From contig NZ_FONM01000003.1 of the NCBI RefSeq assembly GCF_900112935.1, forward strand, positions 62,001-126,000: 64,000 bases of DNA. Direction: 5' to 3'. The first letter of the stretch is position 1. Every line of letters begins with the position of its first letter. This DNA comes from Trichococcus pasteurii (GTDB lineage Bacteria > Bacillota > Bacilli > Lactobacillales > Aerococcaceae). This document shows, in pieces, positions 21,469 to 30,606 of the stretch. The translations under genes and the position numbers were made by a program. The notes beneath the pieces were generated by a model. It worked only from the letters and a program-made list of their open reading frames with translations, had not been told where the DNA came from and searched no databases.

Positions 21469-21789
21469 ATGAGTTTAGAAGTGACCAAAAGGCAGGGCAT
21501 CGTCGTCTGGGTCTATACCTTGAGACAGATCAAAAATTTGAAAAGATACGGTTATATCCATTATGTTTCCAACAGAATGAAGTATGTTTTATTGTACGTC
21601 GACCTAGAAGAGGCACAAGCCACGGCAGAAAAATTAAACAGTCTGCATTTTGTCAGGAAAGTGGAATTGTCGCATCGTCCTGAAATCGACATGACCCTGA
21701 AGAATGCTCTTCCTGGCAGGAAAGATCGCAGTAATCCTGAAGCGGAATACAACGTGTCCGCTTTTGAAACGAAAACTTATTCTTTTTAG
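21469..21789 (+). CDS. ylbG: UPF0298 family protein YlbG
   Basis: A 106-residue small soluble protein of the UPF0298/YlbG family, function unknown. Family traits are the N-terminal RQGIVVWVYTLRQIKNLKRYG, then YIHYVSNRMKYVLLYV and a short motif FVRKVELSHRPEI. Start ATG 21469 follows GTAGGGGG. The gene sits between ylbF and rsmD, the conserved order in Bacilli, and is 44 bases before rsmD. The C-terminal 25 residues are longer than in the Bacillus protein. Confidence 0.85.
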   Translation: MSLEVTKRQGIVVWVYTLRQIKNLKRYGYIHYVSNRMKYVLLYVDLEEAQATAEKLNSLHFVRKVELSHRPEIDMTLKNALPGRKDRSNPEAEYNVSAFETKTYSF

Positions 21790-21833
21790 AATACATACCG
21801 AAATAAAAAATATTTGTTTGTAGGTGAGGACAG

Positions 21834-22400
21834 ATGCGAGTTATCGCAGGAGAATACAAAGGACGCAGATTGAAAAGCGTTCCTGGCAGCAATACACGCC
21901 CAACGACGGACAAGGTCAAAGAGTCCTTGTTCAACATCATCGGTCCGTTCTTTGATGGGGGAATCAGCCTGGATATGTTTGCAGGCAGCGGCGGCTTGTC
22001 GATCGAAGCGGTTTCCCGCGGGATCGACAGAGCGGTGTTGTTCGAAAAGAACCGAAAAGCGCTTGATACGATCAAGGAAAACATCGATATCACGAAGGAA
22101 CCGGAGAAATTCACTGTTTATGCAGGGGATGCGCGAAAAAATCTGCGCGTCTTCGCCTCGGAAAATCCGAAGACGCAATTTTCTTTGGTCTTTCTTGATC
22201 CGCCGTATGCTGAAGAAAAGACGGTGGCTGACATCACTGAAATGATCGCTTTGCAGTTGGTCAACGAAGAAACTATATTTGTCTGCGAAATGGCAAAGGA
22301 GAATACGCTGCCGGAACAGATCGGCCCTTACGGAAAATGGAAGCGTGCCGTTTATGGAACCATCGCTATCGAAATGTTCGACTACTATCAGGAAGGGTGA
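21834..22400 (+). CDS. rsmD: 16S rRNA (guanine-N2) methyltransferase RsmD
   Basis: A 188-residue SAM-dependent methyltransferase that modifies G966 (E. coli numbering) of 16S rRNA. The N-terminal signature RVIAGEYKGRRLKSVPG and RPTTDKVKESLFNII leads into the SAM loop LDMFAGSGGLSIEA, the acidic residue of LFEKNRKAL and the catalytic FLDPPYAEE. Ribosome site GTAGGTGAGGA precedes the ATG. The stop codon is four bases from the coaD start. Confidence 0.95.
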   Translation: MRVIAGEYKGRRLKSVPGSNTRPTTDKVKESLFNIIGPFFDGGISLDMFAGSGGLSIEAVSRGIDRAVLFEKNRKALDTIKENIDITKEPEKFTVYAGDARKNLRVFASENPKTQFSLVFLDPPYAEEKTVADITEMIALQLVNEETIFVCEMAKENTLPEQIGPYGKWKRAVYGTIAIEMFDYYQEG

Positions 22401-22404
22401 TTCC

Positions 22405-22920
22405 ATGGGGAAAACAGCACTATTTGCAGGGAGTTTTGACCCTTTGACAAACGGGCACATCGATACGATCTCCCGTGCAGCCATTGTTTTCGACGAAATC
22501 GTCGTTGCGGTGTCGACCAATACATCCAAGCAATCATTATTTGACGGTGAGCAACGGATTCAGTTGGTTGCCGAAGCTTTGTGTGACTTTCCGAAGGTCC
22601 GGGTCATCCGCCATACCGGTGGGCTTACAATCGAAATGGCAAGGGATGTCGGTGCCTGTGCGCTTTTGCGCGGGGTGCGAAACGTAAAGGACTTCGAGTA
22701 TGAACACAGCATTGCCTCGATGAATAAGCTGCAGGCTCCCGATCTTGAGACGGTGATTCTCTTGTCTTCGGAAAACTATCGTTACCTCAGTTCCAGCCTG
22801 ATCAAGGAAGTTGCGATGTTCGGCGGGGATGTATCTACCTTGGTGCCGGCCAACATCAATGCTGCTATCCTTCAGAAATTCAAGGACAGTGCGTTCAAGG
22901 GAAATAAAATTACGGAATGA
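22405..22920 (+). CDS. coaD: Phosphopantetheine adenylyltransferase
   Basis: A 171-residue nucleotidyltransferase catalysing the fourth step of coenzyme A synthesis. The N-terminal AGSFDPLTNGHIDTI carries the TNGH nucleotide-binding motif; RNVKDFEYE and the C-terminal YRYLSSSLIKE contact pantetheine phosphate and ATP. The start at ATG 22405 is right behind rsmD, whose 3' end supplies GGAAGGG as ribosome site. A hairpin at 22941-22985 ends the operon. Confidence 0.96.
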   Translation: MGKTALFAGSFDPLTNGHIDTISRAAIVFDEIVVAVSTNTSKQSLFDGEQRIQLVAEALCDFPKVRVIRHTGGLTIEMARDVGACALLRGVRNVKDFEYEHSIASMNKLQAPDLETVILLSSENYRYLSSSLIKEVAMFGGDVSTLVPANINAAILQKFKDSAFKGNKITE

Positions 22921-22940
22921 ATCGAACATTTGCATAAGAT

Positions 22941-22985
22941 AAGGTTGGGAGAGGAGCCGCGGGTTCCTTGCCCAACCTTTTTATT
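22941..22985 (+). terminator. ylbF-coaD operon terminator
   Basis: AAGGTTGGG and CCCAACCTT around a loop of about 21 bases, followed by TTTTTATTTT. Confidence 0.82.
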
Positions 22986-23076
22986 TTAATGCCTTTCTGA
23001 GGAAATTATTACGGATGGCTGAATGTTTCTGTGCCTTTTCGCGTATGTTATCAATGGATGCGAAAGGAGGGATAGC

Positions 23077-23769
23077 TTGGATGCTATTCGGGAATGGTTT
23101 GCTTGCCATAAGCGGGAAGCAATCAGATTTGCCGTTTTGTTTTTGTTTCTTGCTGTTAGTCTCTTTGGATTAGGCAGATTGTTATACGGCAATACGGCAG
23201 AAACCAGCCCAGAGGAGTTGTTGTTGGATGAAACCTATCTGGCGGCAAGTTCTGCTGAGTCAAACCTGTCGCCGGAGCAGCCGGAAGAGGAGGAGCCGAT
23301 CCGGGAAATCATCATCGTCGACATCAAAGGCGCCGTAAAAAAGCCGGGAGTATACCGAGCTGAGGCGGATATGCGTGTCATTGACATAATTGATTTGGCG
23401 GGTGGCTTGAGCGAAACGGCTGATGCCGACACAGTGAATCTGTCCCAGCGGGTTGCGGATCAGATGGTGATCTATATTCCTGCAATCGGGGAAGCATCCG
23501 AGCATCTTATTGCGGCGCCGGCAAATACGGTGGCCGAGCAAGAAACCGGCAACGAGGAAGCTGAAACCGATAAAGTGGACATCAATAGGGCAGATGCGGT
23601 GTTGCTGCAGACATTGAATGGGATAGGTGAAAAAAAAGCTGCGCTCATCATCGCGTACCGTGAGGAGAACGGCTCTTTCCAGACGATCGAGGAAATAATG
23701 GCAGTTTCAGGAATCGGTGAAAAAACCTTCGAGGGGTTTAAAGATCTAATCACGGTCGGAGCAAAATAA
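23077..23769 (+). CDS. comEA: Competence protein ComEA (DNA receptor)
   Basis: A 230-residue membrane-anchored protein that binds incoming double-stranded DNA at the cell surface. It has one N-terminal membrane segment (AVLFLFLAVSLFGLGRLLY), an SLBB domain beginning near IIIVDIKGAVKKPGVYR, and a C-terminal helix-hairpin-helix pair (KVDINRADAVLLQTLNGIG, then ETIEEIMAVSGIGEKTFEG-like). The TTG at 23077 follows AAAGGAGG by six bases; an upstream in-frame ATG at 23023 lacks any ribosome site and would place 18 odd residues before the anchor. First gene of comEA-comEB-comEC. Confidence 0.92.
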   Translation: MDAIREWFACHKREAIRFAVLFLFLAVSLFGLGRLLYGNTAETSPEELLLDETYLAASSAESNLSPEQPEEEEPIREIIIVDIKGAVKKPGVYRAEADMRVIDIIDLAGGLSETADADTVNLSQRVADQMVIYIPAIGEASEHLIAAPANTVAEQETGNEEAETDKVDINRADAVLLQTLNGIGEKKAALIIAYREENGSFQTIEEIMAVSGIGEKTFEGFKDLITVGAK

Positions 23770-23832
23770 AATTGAATCAAGGGAGCGGCTCTTGTATACT
23801 TAATTTTATATATGGATGGAGGTAACTACTGC

Positions 23833-24342
23833 ATGGAAAGAATTCCTTGGAATCAATATTTTATGGCACAAAGCGTGCTGCTCTCGCTGCGGAGCACTTG
23901 TAAACGTCTGGAGGTCGGTGCCACAATCGTCAGGGACAAACGCATCATAGCCGGAGGATACAACGGGAGTGTTTCCGGCGATGTCCACTGCATCGATGAG
24001 GGCTGCTATGTCGTGAACGGGCATTGTGTCCGCACCATCCACGCGGAAATGAATGCGATCCTCCAGTGCGCCAAATTCGGCGCCCAGACCGAGGATGCGG
24101 AAATATATGTAACACATTTCCCTTGTCTGCAATGCACGAAAATGATTTTGCAGGCCGGCATCAAGAAAATCTACTATTTGGAAGACTATCATAACGACTC
24201 CTACGCCATCCATCTTTTGGATGCAATGGACATTCCGTATGAACAAGTCCCCCTCGATCCGGATTATTTTTATCAATTGCTGAAACGAAAAGAACAATCA
24301 GATGATGGCTCTGCTGCTTGTTGCGGTCATCATGACGACTGA
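23833..24342 (+). CDS. comEB: ComEB, dCMP deaminase family
   Basis: A 169-residue zinc-dependent deoxycytidylate deaminase-like protein. Zinc and catalytic residues are in TIHAEMNAI and PCLQCTKM. A further Cys/His set (HCIDEGCYVVNGHC) fits the second metal site typical of dCMP deaminases. ComEB in Bacillus is dispensable for DNA uptake, so the operon position may not mean a competence role. I choose ATG 23833 because GGAGGT (23817-23822) precedes it by ten bases. The tail AACCGHHDD-like is Cys/His-rich and unusual. Confidence 0.9.
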   Translation: MERIPWNQYFMAQSVLLSLRSTCKRLEVGATIVRDKRIIAGGYNGSVSGDVHCIDEGCYVVNGHCVRTIHAEMNAILQCAKFGAQTEDAEIYVTHFPCLQCTKMILQAGIKKIYYLEDYHNDSYAIHLLDAMDIPYEQVPLDPDYFYQLLKRKEQSDDGSAACCGHHDD

Positions 24343-24362
24343 CCATTAAAGGCTATCTGCTT

Positions 24363-26678
24363 TTGCCTGCCTTGTTCGTCTTCCCGGTAACCGTTATTGG
24401 GTTTGACAAAAATAATTTCTTTGCATGGGTACTGCTGTTTGCCATTTTTGCGCGCCTATTCTTTATGCAAGCAAAGGTTCTGAATGTCATCGCTGCCGCG
24501 GTAGTGATCGCAACCATAGCGAGCTTGCTGATCCACCAGTGGTCAAATGCATCTGAGTTCACTGATAAGGAAGCGGAGTCGGTCAGAACAGCTGCGCTGC
24601 AGTTGGATCCGAATGATATGAGGATCAACGGCGATTTGCTGACTGGGCAAGCCTTGATGCAATCGGAAGGCAAGGAAGAGCAAGTTTATTTCTACTACAC
24701 GATCGAAACGGAAGAAGAAAAGAGCAACTGGGAACAAAAACGATTTCCGCAGCGTGTCATTGCCACTGTCCAGTTGGAAGAGCCGGAAGCTGAACGGAAT
24801 CTGTACCAATTTGATTTTGAAAATTATCTGAATGCGAAAAGCATCCATTGGGTCGTCACGATCGAAGCGATGCAGTTCCGGAGCGAAGATCGTTCTGTCT
24901 GGTCCTGGCCAAGCAGCATAAGGCGATCCATCATTTTGATGCTGGAAAAATTGCCTGCTGTCCAGACGACCGACTATATTCAAACCATGTTATTCAATCA
25001 ATCGCATGCTATTGCGGGAGATACTTTGGATGCCTATCGCGGGATCGGTTTATTGCACCTTTTTTCCATTTCCGGCATGCATATCCAGTTGTTGCTGTCC
25101 CAGCTGCGCTATATCCTTTTGCGTATGAAAGTTAGCCATGAGACCACGGATAAGCTGCTGGTTGTATTTCTGATCGCTTATGGTGTGCTGACCGGGTGGG
25201 GGATCGGTGTCTTTCGGGCTATCTGTACGCATTTTATCCTTCTGATGGGTAAAATCACCGGCCATCGTGTTGAAGCGAAAGACGCCTTCGCGCTTACGGT
25301 GATGGTTGCTGTTTTATACAATCCGCTGCTGATCTATTCGGCAAGTTTTCAATTGAGCTATCTTTTGGCCGGGGTATTGTATTTCGTTGCGCCGATAAGT
25401 GCGGAATGGAAAATGAATGGGTTGTTGAAGGATATCTGCCTGACGGCGCTGATGACGATGGTTTCTTTTCCCGTTGTCGCTTATCATTTTTTTGAGGTTT
25501 CCTGGCTCGGGATCTTTGTGAATGTAATCTTTTCCTTCTTTTTTTCTTGGTTTCTTTTTCCGCTGTTTTGGATATTGTTCTTTGCAGTGCTCTTTTTCCC
25601 TGAAACCTCGTTGCTGGGATTGCTTTGCGCTGTGTCCGACAAAGTCCTCACCTTATTGGAAACCTTCGCTGGGAAAGCCGCTGATTTGGATTTTGCGTCA
25701 CTCATTACAGGGCGGCCGCCTGCCTTTTATTTTGCGCTGGTCTGGATCGCCTTGCTGTCGCTCTTGCTCAGCGTTGAAAAGAAACGAAGGGATATCCGCG
25801 TGCTCAGTTTCCTGATTATTGCTGTCGGCTTGTTTTCGTTCGCCCACCAGCTGATGCCTTCCGGGAAAGTCGTCATGCTTGATGTGGGTCAGGGCGATGC
25901 CATTCTGTTCATAACGCCCTTTCATCGTCGGGCGGTGCTGATAGACACGGGCGGCATGATCACTTTCGAAAAAGAAGCTTGGCAAGTCCGCGAAACAGCG
26001 ACCACTGCCGGCGAAAAGCTAGTATCTATCATAAAAGCGGAAGGCGTGAAAAAATTGGACATGGTCTTTCTGACGCATGCCGATCAGGATCATGTCGGTT
26101 CATTGCGCGAACTTGCCGAAGGGCTGCCGATCGCTGCAGTATATTTCCCTAAAGGAGCGGAGGGGAATGCGGCGTTCGCAGCAGTGCTGCTTGAACTGCA
26201 GAGTCAGCAACAAGCGTCACTCTATCCTGTGTTAGGGCAAGTCGATGTAAAGATTGATGCTGATTTTGTTTTTCATATCCTGGCACCTTTATCCCCCGGC
26301 GAAGGCGGAAATGAGGATTCATTGGTCATCCAAACAAGCTTAGGCGGCTTTGATTGGCTGTTCACGGGCGATCTCGGAGAAGAAGGGGAAGACTTGCTGA
26401 TGCGCACTTACCCTGATCTGAAGACCGATATTCTGAAAATCGGTCATCATGGGAGCGCAACATCCAGTTCGGAAGGCTTCTTGGATCAGGTCCAACCTAA
26501 ATTAGCCTTGATATCTGCAGGGAAAGAGAACAGGTACGGTCATCCGGATGCGGAAATACTGAAACGACTGAAATTGCGGGATATTTCGATTTTCCGCACG
26601 GATCAACAGGGCGCTATCCACTTCCTGTACGGATCGGAGAAAACAGAATGGCGAACCATTTTGGCGAACAAAAAATAA
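24363..26678 (+). CDS. comEC: ComEC, DNA uptake channel protein
   Basis: An intact 771-residue polytopic membrane protein that carries transforming single-stranded DNA across the membrane. An N-terminal hydrophobic stretch is followed by an OB-like extracytoplasmic part, the competence-domain helices (FSISGMHIQLLLSQ, GVFRAICTHFILLMGK) and a metallo-beta-lactamase-like C-terminal domain with MLDVGQGDAILF, THADQDHVGSL, TGDLGEEGE and KIGHHGSATSS. The start is not certain: TTG 24363 has AAAGG ten bases upstream and no ATG is available nearby. The gene shows no frameshift, unlike many lactic acid bacteria where late competence genes decay. Confidence 0.92.
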   Translation: MPALFVFPVTVIGFDKNNFFAWVLLFAIFARLFFMQAKVLNVIAAAVVIATIASLLIHQWSNASEFTDKEAESVRTAALQLDPNDMRINGDLLTGQALMQSEGKEEQVYFYYTIETEEEKSNWEQKRFPQRVIATVQLEEPEAERNLYQFDFENYLNAKSIHWVVTIEAMQFRSEDRSVWSWPSSIRRSIILMLEKLPAVQTTDYIQTMLFNQSHAIAGDTLDAYRGIGLLHLFSISGMHIQLLLSQLRYILLRMKVSHETTDKLLVVFLIAYGVLTGWGIGVFRAICTHFILLMGKITGHRVEAKDAFALTVMVAVLYNPLLIYSASFQLSYLLAGVLYFVAPISAEWKMNGLLKDICLTALMTMVSFPVVAYHFFEVSWLGIFVNVIFSFFFSWFLFPLFWILFFAVLFFPETSLLGLLCAVSDKVLTLLETFAGKAADLDFASLITGRPPAFYFALVWIALLSLLLSVEKKRRDIRVLSFLIIAVGLFSFAHQLMPSGKVVMLDVGQGDAILFITPFHRRAVLIDTGGMITFEKEAWQVRETATTAGEKLVSIIKAEGVKKLDMVFLTHADQDHVGSLRELAEGLPIAAVYFPKGAEGNAAFAAVLLELQSQQQASLYPVLGQVDVKIDADFVFHILAPLSPGEGGNEDSLVIQTSLGGFDWLFTGDLGEEGEDLLMRTYPDLKTDILKIGHHGSATSSSEGFLDQVQPKLALISAGKENRYGHPDAEILKRLKLRDISIFRTDQQGAIHFLYGSEKTEWRTILANKK

Positions 26679-26701
26679 AAATGATGAATGGTGGTCCAAA
26701 C

Positions 26702-27736
26702 GTGAATTATACAACGGAGATGTCCAAAATAAAAAAGGGTCAGCTGCAGCCGGTCTATTTGTTTTTGGGCAAAGAAGATTTTTTTATAGAAGAAGCGAAG
26801 CAACTGTTGTTGCAAACGGTGGTTGACGAAGCCGACAAGGATTTGAATGTCGGCATATTCAATATGGATGAGACACTGTTGGATCGGGCTCTTGAAGATG
26901 CGGAGTCGCTGCCGTTTTTTGGGGAAAGACGTTTGGTCATCATCGAAAACCCGCTGTTTTTGACGGCAGAAAAACCCAAGAATGGGCTTGAACATGATCT
27001 TGGTTGGCTTGAGAGTTATCTGGAGAACCCTTCGTCCTCAACGATTTTGGCTATTTTTGCACCGTATGAAAAATTGGACAGCAGAAAAAAATTGTCGAAA
27101 CTCCTGACGAAGAAGGCCGTCACTGTGGACGTTTCTCCTTTGGCTGAAAAAGAAGCCCGTAAATTTTTAGGGGACATGATAAAAAATGAAGGCTATCAAA
27201 TGAACCGCGATGCACTGGAATTGTTTTACGAGCGGATCGAAAATCAACTGTCGCGGGGAATGAGGGAGCTGCCTAAGCTGTTTTTGGCCGGATCCGAAGA
27301 AAAAAAAATCACCAAACAGATGGTGATCGACTTGATTCCGCGCAATCTGGAACAGAATATTTTTGAATTGGTTACGCAGGTGCTGAACAAGAACACATAT
27401 CTGGCCATCCAGATTTATCGGGATCTCTTGCTCCAAAAAGAGGAGCCGATAAAAATAAACGCGATCCTTTTGGGGCAATTCCGTCTGTTGCTGCAAGTGA
27501 AGCTGCTTTCAAAAAATGGGTACCAACAAACGGACATCACCAAAGTACTGAAGATCCATCCTTATCGTGTGAAACTTGCTTTCCAACAAGTGAGGAACCT
27601 TTCCGAAAAGGTATTGGCGGATGCTTTTCAGGGATTGGTCGAGACGGAGTATAACATGAAGACAGGGCAGGGGTTGAAGGAGATACAATTTGAATTATTT
27701 CTGATCCGCTACGCAAACGCAATGCCCAAACAGTGA
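26702..27736 (+). CDS. holA: DNA polymerase III, delta subunit
   Basis: A 344-residue clamp-loader subunit that opens the beta clamp. The N-terminal pattern IKKGQLQPVYLFLGKEDFFIEEA is characteristic of HolA, and the rest matches the family in length and in the C-terminal helical collar (YNMKTGQGLKEIQFELFLI). I prefer GTG 26702, preceded by GGTGG; an ATG at 26648 would overlap comEC and add 18 residues without family match. comEC-holA-rpsT is the standard Bacilli order. No terminator follows directly; the next sequence is repeat element copy A. Confidence 0.9.
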   Translation: MNYTTEMSKIKKGQLQPVYLFLGKEDFFIEEAKQLLLQTVVDEADKDLNVGIFNMDETLLDRALEDAESLPFFGERRLVIIENPLFLTAEKPKNGLEHDLGWLESYLENPSSSTILAIFAPYEKLDSRKKLSKLLTKKAVTVDVSPLAEKEARKFLGDMIKNEGYQMNRDALELFYERIENQLSRGMRELPKLFLAGSEEKKITKQMVIDLIPRNLEQNIFELVTQVLNKNTYLAIQIYRDLLLQKEEPIKINAILLGQFRLLLQVKLLSKNGYQQTDITKVLKIHPYRVKLAFQQVRNLSEKVLADAFQGLVETEYNMKTGQGLKEIQFELFLIRYANAMPKQ

Positions 27737-27745
27737 AATCAAAGG

Positions 27746-27981
27746 AGAAAAGCGCAACGGGTTCGTTCAGCCCTGAAAGAAATTTAGGAAATCGTGCCGA
27801 CTGAGCATCGTAGAGCGCAATATGCTGAGAGACTTCCTGCGTCAGCAGGTTAGTCGAATAGTATCCTTGGCTCGTAGAGACAAGGGGTTCCTTTGTCCTT
27901 TCCGAAGGGCTAACCCGTGGAGCTGGACATCATTTTGGATGCATGAAATAAGTTGCAAATCAGTTTAACACCTGTGGTGAT
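27746..27981. repeat. Modular structured repeat or ncRNA candidate, copy A
   Basis: This 236-base element recurs in inverted orientation at 50773-50951. In plus orientation its shared blocks are: an eight-base AGAAAAGC (27746-27753); an identical 38-base block (27756-27793); an identical 20-base block TGAGCATCGTAGAGCGCAAT (27802-27821); a 40-base block with two differences (27899-27938); and AACACCTRTGGTGAT (27967-27981), which can form a small hairpin. ACGGGTT (27757-27763) pairs with AACCCGT (27912-27918), and AGCCCT (27769-27774) with AGGGCT (27906-27911), making a 13-bp closing stem with a five-base bulge. The middle, 27822-27898, is specific to this copy and has its own hairpins, including CCTGC-GTCA-GCAGG. 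I see no ORF. The direction of transcription is unsettled. On the minus strand it would follow the rpsT terminator, behind a TATAAC box at about 28002-28007. Confidence 0.8.
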
Positions 27982-28026
27982 ACGTTTTTAGTTTGATAAG
28001 TTATACAAATTACTTTACATACGAAA

Positions 28027-28070
28027 AAGGCCGAAGACGGACCAGTTGGACTGGTCTGTCTTCGGCCTTG
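28027..28070. terminator. rpsT terminator, possibly bidirectional
   Basis: AAGGCCGAAGAC..GACCAG pairs with CTGGTC..GTCTTCGGCCTT around a five-base loop. On the minus strand it is followed by CCTTTTTCG, suiting rpsT. Confidence 0.85.
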
Positions 28071-28097
28071 CGTTTTGAAGTCTCTTAAATCAAAAAA

Positions 28098-28352
28098 TTA
28101 TTTTGCTAATTTTTTAGTTAAACGAGAAATGTCGCGAGACGCTTTGTTTTGATGAATTAAGTTTTTAGAAGCTGCTGAATCGATAGATTTAACTGCTGCC
28201 TTCAATAATTCTTCGCTATTTTCAGCGCCTTCTGCTACTGCAGCTTCAAATTTCTTGATAGCTGAACGCATAGCACTCTTTTGAGCGTTGTTTTTTAGGT
28301 TAGCTTTTTCGCTAGTGCGAACACGTTTGATTGCTGAATCGATATTTGGCAT
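28098..28352 (-). CDS. rpsT: 30S ribosomal protein S20
   Basis: An 84-residue basic helical protein that binds 16S rRNA early in 30S assembly. The start [20 protein letters not shown] and the pattern [19 protein letters not shown] are typical S20. I place the start at 28352; the open frame continues upstream 18 codons but the ribosome site AGAGGGGTGA lies just before 28352. It is transcribed against holA, as in other Bacilli, and ends at 28027-28070. Confidence 0.96.
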   Translation of the reverse strand: MPNIDSAIKRVRTSEKANLKNNAQKSAMRSAIKKFEAAVAEGAENSEELLKAAVKSIDSAASKNLIHQNKASRDISRLTKKLAK

Positions 28353-28475
28353 TGGGTTCACCCCTCTTTCCTTATTTCTATAACTATTAGGCTGTTTTGC
28401 CAACATGCCATATTATACATAATTTTGGAGGGTTGTGCAATAAAAAATGAAAGAGATTCCCTTTTTAATCATTGC

Positions 28476-28516
28476 GACCCGGAATTTCGAGACATATATT
28501 TTGAAATTTTTGGGTC
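28476..28516. repeat. Imperfect inverted repeat upstream of uvrB
   Basis: GACCCGGAATTTC and GAAATTTTTGGGTC face each other across 14 bases. It lies between rpsT and the uvrB promoter; role unknown. Confidence 0.45.
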
Positions 28517-28554
28517 AAAATCAGGCCATGCCATGGCAAAAGCTCCAAAGTGTA

Positions 28555-28568
28555 CGAAAGTATGTTTG
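28555..28568. promoter_or_regulatory. LexA (DinR) box of uvrB
   Basis: CGAAAGTATGTTTG matches the Gram-positive SOS consensus CGAACRNRYGTTYG at 13 of 14 positions. It sits just before a -10-like TAAAAT (28574-28579), 47 bases upstream of the uvrB start, so LexA would cover the promoter. Confidence 0.72.
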
Positions 28569-28614
28569 GGTGGTAAAATAGTTGTAACAGTGAGTGAAGA
28601 GGTGAATCATCCAT

Positions 28615-30606
28615 ATGAAAGATCAATTTGAATTAATTTCCCCCTACCAGCCCAGCGGTGATCAGCCGGAAGCCATCAAAGAGCTTGTCGGCGGATTGAA
28701 TCTGGGCAGACGGGCGCAAACCTTGTTGGGCGCGACTGGGACCGGAAAGACTTTTACGGTAGCCAACGTCATCCAAGCAGTAAACAAGCCTACGCTCGTC
28801 ATCGCGCACAATAAAACGTTGGCAGGGCAACTGTATGGCGAATTGAAGGAGTTTTTTCCGAACAATGCCGTCGAATATTTTGTGAGCTACTATGACTATT
28901 ACCAACCCGAAGCTTATGTTCCCTCGAGTGACACTTATATAGAAAAAGAATCCAGCGTAAACGATGAAATCGATAAACTGCGTCATTCCGCCACCAGCTC
29001 CTTGCTGGAAAGGCGGGACGTGATTGTGGTCGCTTCTGTATCCTGCATTTATGGCCTGGTGAATCCCTTGGACTATAAAGAGCATACTTTATCGTTAAGG
29101 CAAGGGATGGAGATGGAACGGAATGAACTGCTGCGTAGGTTGGTGGAAATGCAGTTTGAACGCAATGATATCGATTTTCGGCGCGGCACGTTCCGTGTGC
29201 GCGGGGATGTTGTTGAAATTTTTCTGGCATCCCGCGACAACGAGGCCATCCGTGTCGAATTTTTTGGGGATGAAATCGATCGGATCAGGGAAGTGGATGT
29301 GCTCACCGGAGAAATCAAGAATGATGTCGAACATTTTCCTGTTTTCCCAGCCACTCACTTCGTGGCAAATGAAGAAAAGACCTTGCATGCAGTCGACATG
29401 ATCCGGGCAGAATTGAAGGATCGCCTAAAGGTGTTGCGCGATGAAAACAAACTGCTGGAAGCCCAGCGATTGGAACAGCGCACCAACTACGACATGGAAA
29501 TGTTGATGGAAATGGGATACTGCAACGGAATCGAAAACTATTCCAGACATATGGACGGGCGCGCTCCCGGAGAGCCTCCGTACACGTTGCTTGATTTTTT
29601 CCCGGATGATTATTTGACCGTCATCGACGAGTCGCACATCACAATGTCCCAAATACGCGGCATGTACAACGGTGACCGTTCGCGGAAAGAACAGTTGGTG
29701 GCTTACGGCTTCCGTTTGCCGAGCACCTTGGATAATCGCCCGTTGACGTTGAAGGAATTCGAAGAACGGGTCAACCAGATCATTTATATTTCAGCGACCC
29801 CTGGCCCATACGAGTATGAACAAAGCCCGTATGTTGCCCAACAGATCATCCGTCCGACAGGCTTGTTGGATCCGATTGTGGAGGTGCGGCCGATCAAAGG
29901 CCAAATCGATGATCTGATCAGTGAAATCAATTTGCGCGTCGAACGCAATGAGCGGGTATTCATCACGACTTTGACGAAGAAGATGTCCGAAGACTTGACC
30001 GATTATCTGAAGGAAGTCGGCATCAAAGTGAATTATCTGCACAGCGAAATCAAAACGATGGAGCGCGCGGAAATTATCCGGAATCTCCGATTGGGAGAAT
30101 TTGATGTGTTGATCGGCATCAATCTATTGCGGGAAGGGTTGGATGTTCCCGAGGTTTCGCTTGTCGCCATCCTGGATGCCGACAAGGAAGGCTTCCTGCG
30201 GAGCGAGCGCTCGCTTGTCCAGACGATCGGCCGAGCCGCCCGGAACGAGAACGGAAAAGTCATCATGTATGCGGACCGCATAACGGATTCGATGGAGCGG
30301 GCCATAAATGAAACGAACAGGCGTCGTGCGACGCAGGAAGCCTACAACATTGAGCATGGCATCACGCCGAAAACGATCATCAAGGAAGTCCGTGACCGGA
30401 TCAGCATCTCGCATACACCTGAAGATGCCGAAGGGGAAGTCAGCATCTTGAGCATCTATAAGGCGATGACGATGGAACAACGCCGCGAAGCGCTCGATCA
30501 ACTGGATAAGGAAATGAGGGAAGCCGCCAAAGCCCTCAATTTTGAGAAAGCGGCAGAAATCCGTGACATGGTATTGGAGCTGAAAGCCGAATACAAAGGT
30601 TTATGA
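28615..30606 (+). CDS. uvrB: UvrABC system protein B
   Basis: The 663-residue damage-verifying helicase of nucleotide excision repair. Walker A is [14 protein letters not shown]; the beta-hairpin region follows ([20 protein letters not shown]); Walker B is TVIDESHIT; helicase motifs V and VI appear as [13 protein letters not shown] and QTIGRAARN. The C-terminal UVR domain binding UvrC is present ([20 protein letters not shown]). Full length for the family. Ribosome site GAGGTGAA. uvrA does not follow, which differs from the usual uvrBA pair. The LexA box upstream supports DNA-damage induction. Confidence 0.96.
   Translation: MKDQFELISPYQPSGDQPEAIKELVGGLNLGRRAQTLLGATGTGKTFTVANVIQAVNKPTLVIAHNKTLAGQLYGELKEFFPNNAVEYFVSYYDYYQPEAYVPSSDTYIEKESSVNDEIDKLRHSATSSLLERRDVIVVASVSCIYGLVNPLDYKEHTLSLRQGMEMERNELLRRLVEMQFERNDIDFRRGTFRVRGDVVEIFLASRDNEAIRVEFFGDEIDRIREVDVLTGEIKNDVEHFPVFPATHFVANEEKTLHAVDMIRAELKDRLKVLRDENKLLEAQRLEQRTNYDMEMLMEMGYCNGIENYSRHMDGRAPGEPPYTLLDFFPDDYLTVIDESHITMSQIRGMYNGDRSRKEQLVAYGFRLPSTLDNRPLTLKEFEERVNQIIYISATPGPYEYEQSPYVAQQIIRPTGLLDPIVEVRPIKGQIDDLISEINLRVERNERVFITTLTKKMSEDLTDYLKEVGIKVNYLHSEIKTMERAEIIRNLRLGEFDVLIGINLLREGLDVPEVSLVAILDADKEGFLRSERSLVQTIGRAARNENGKVIMYADRITDSMERAINETNRRRATQEAYNIEHGITPKTIIKEVRDRISISHTPEDAEGEVSILSIYKAMTMEQRREALDQLDKEMREAAKALNFEKAAEIRDMVLELKAEYKGL

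Noticed and set aside
21172-21789. 205-codon frame covering the end of ylbF and all of ylbG
   Set aside because: Only the part from ATG 21469 matches a family (YlbG); the upstream part is a shadow of ylbF.
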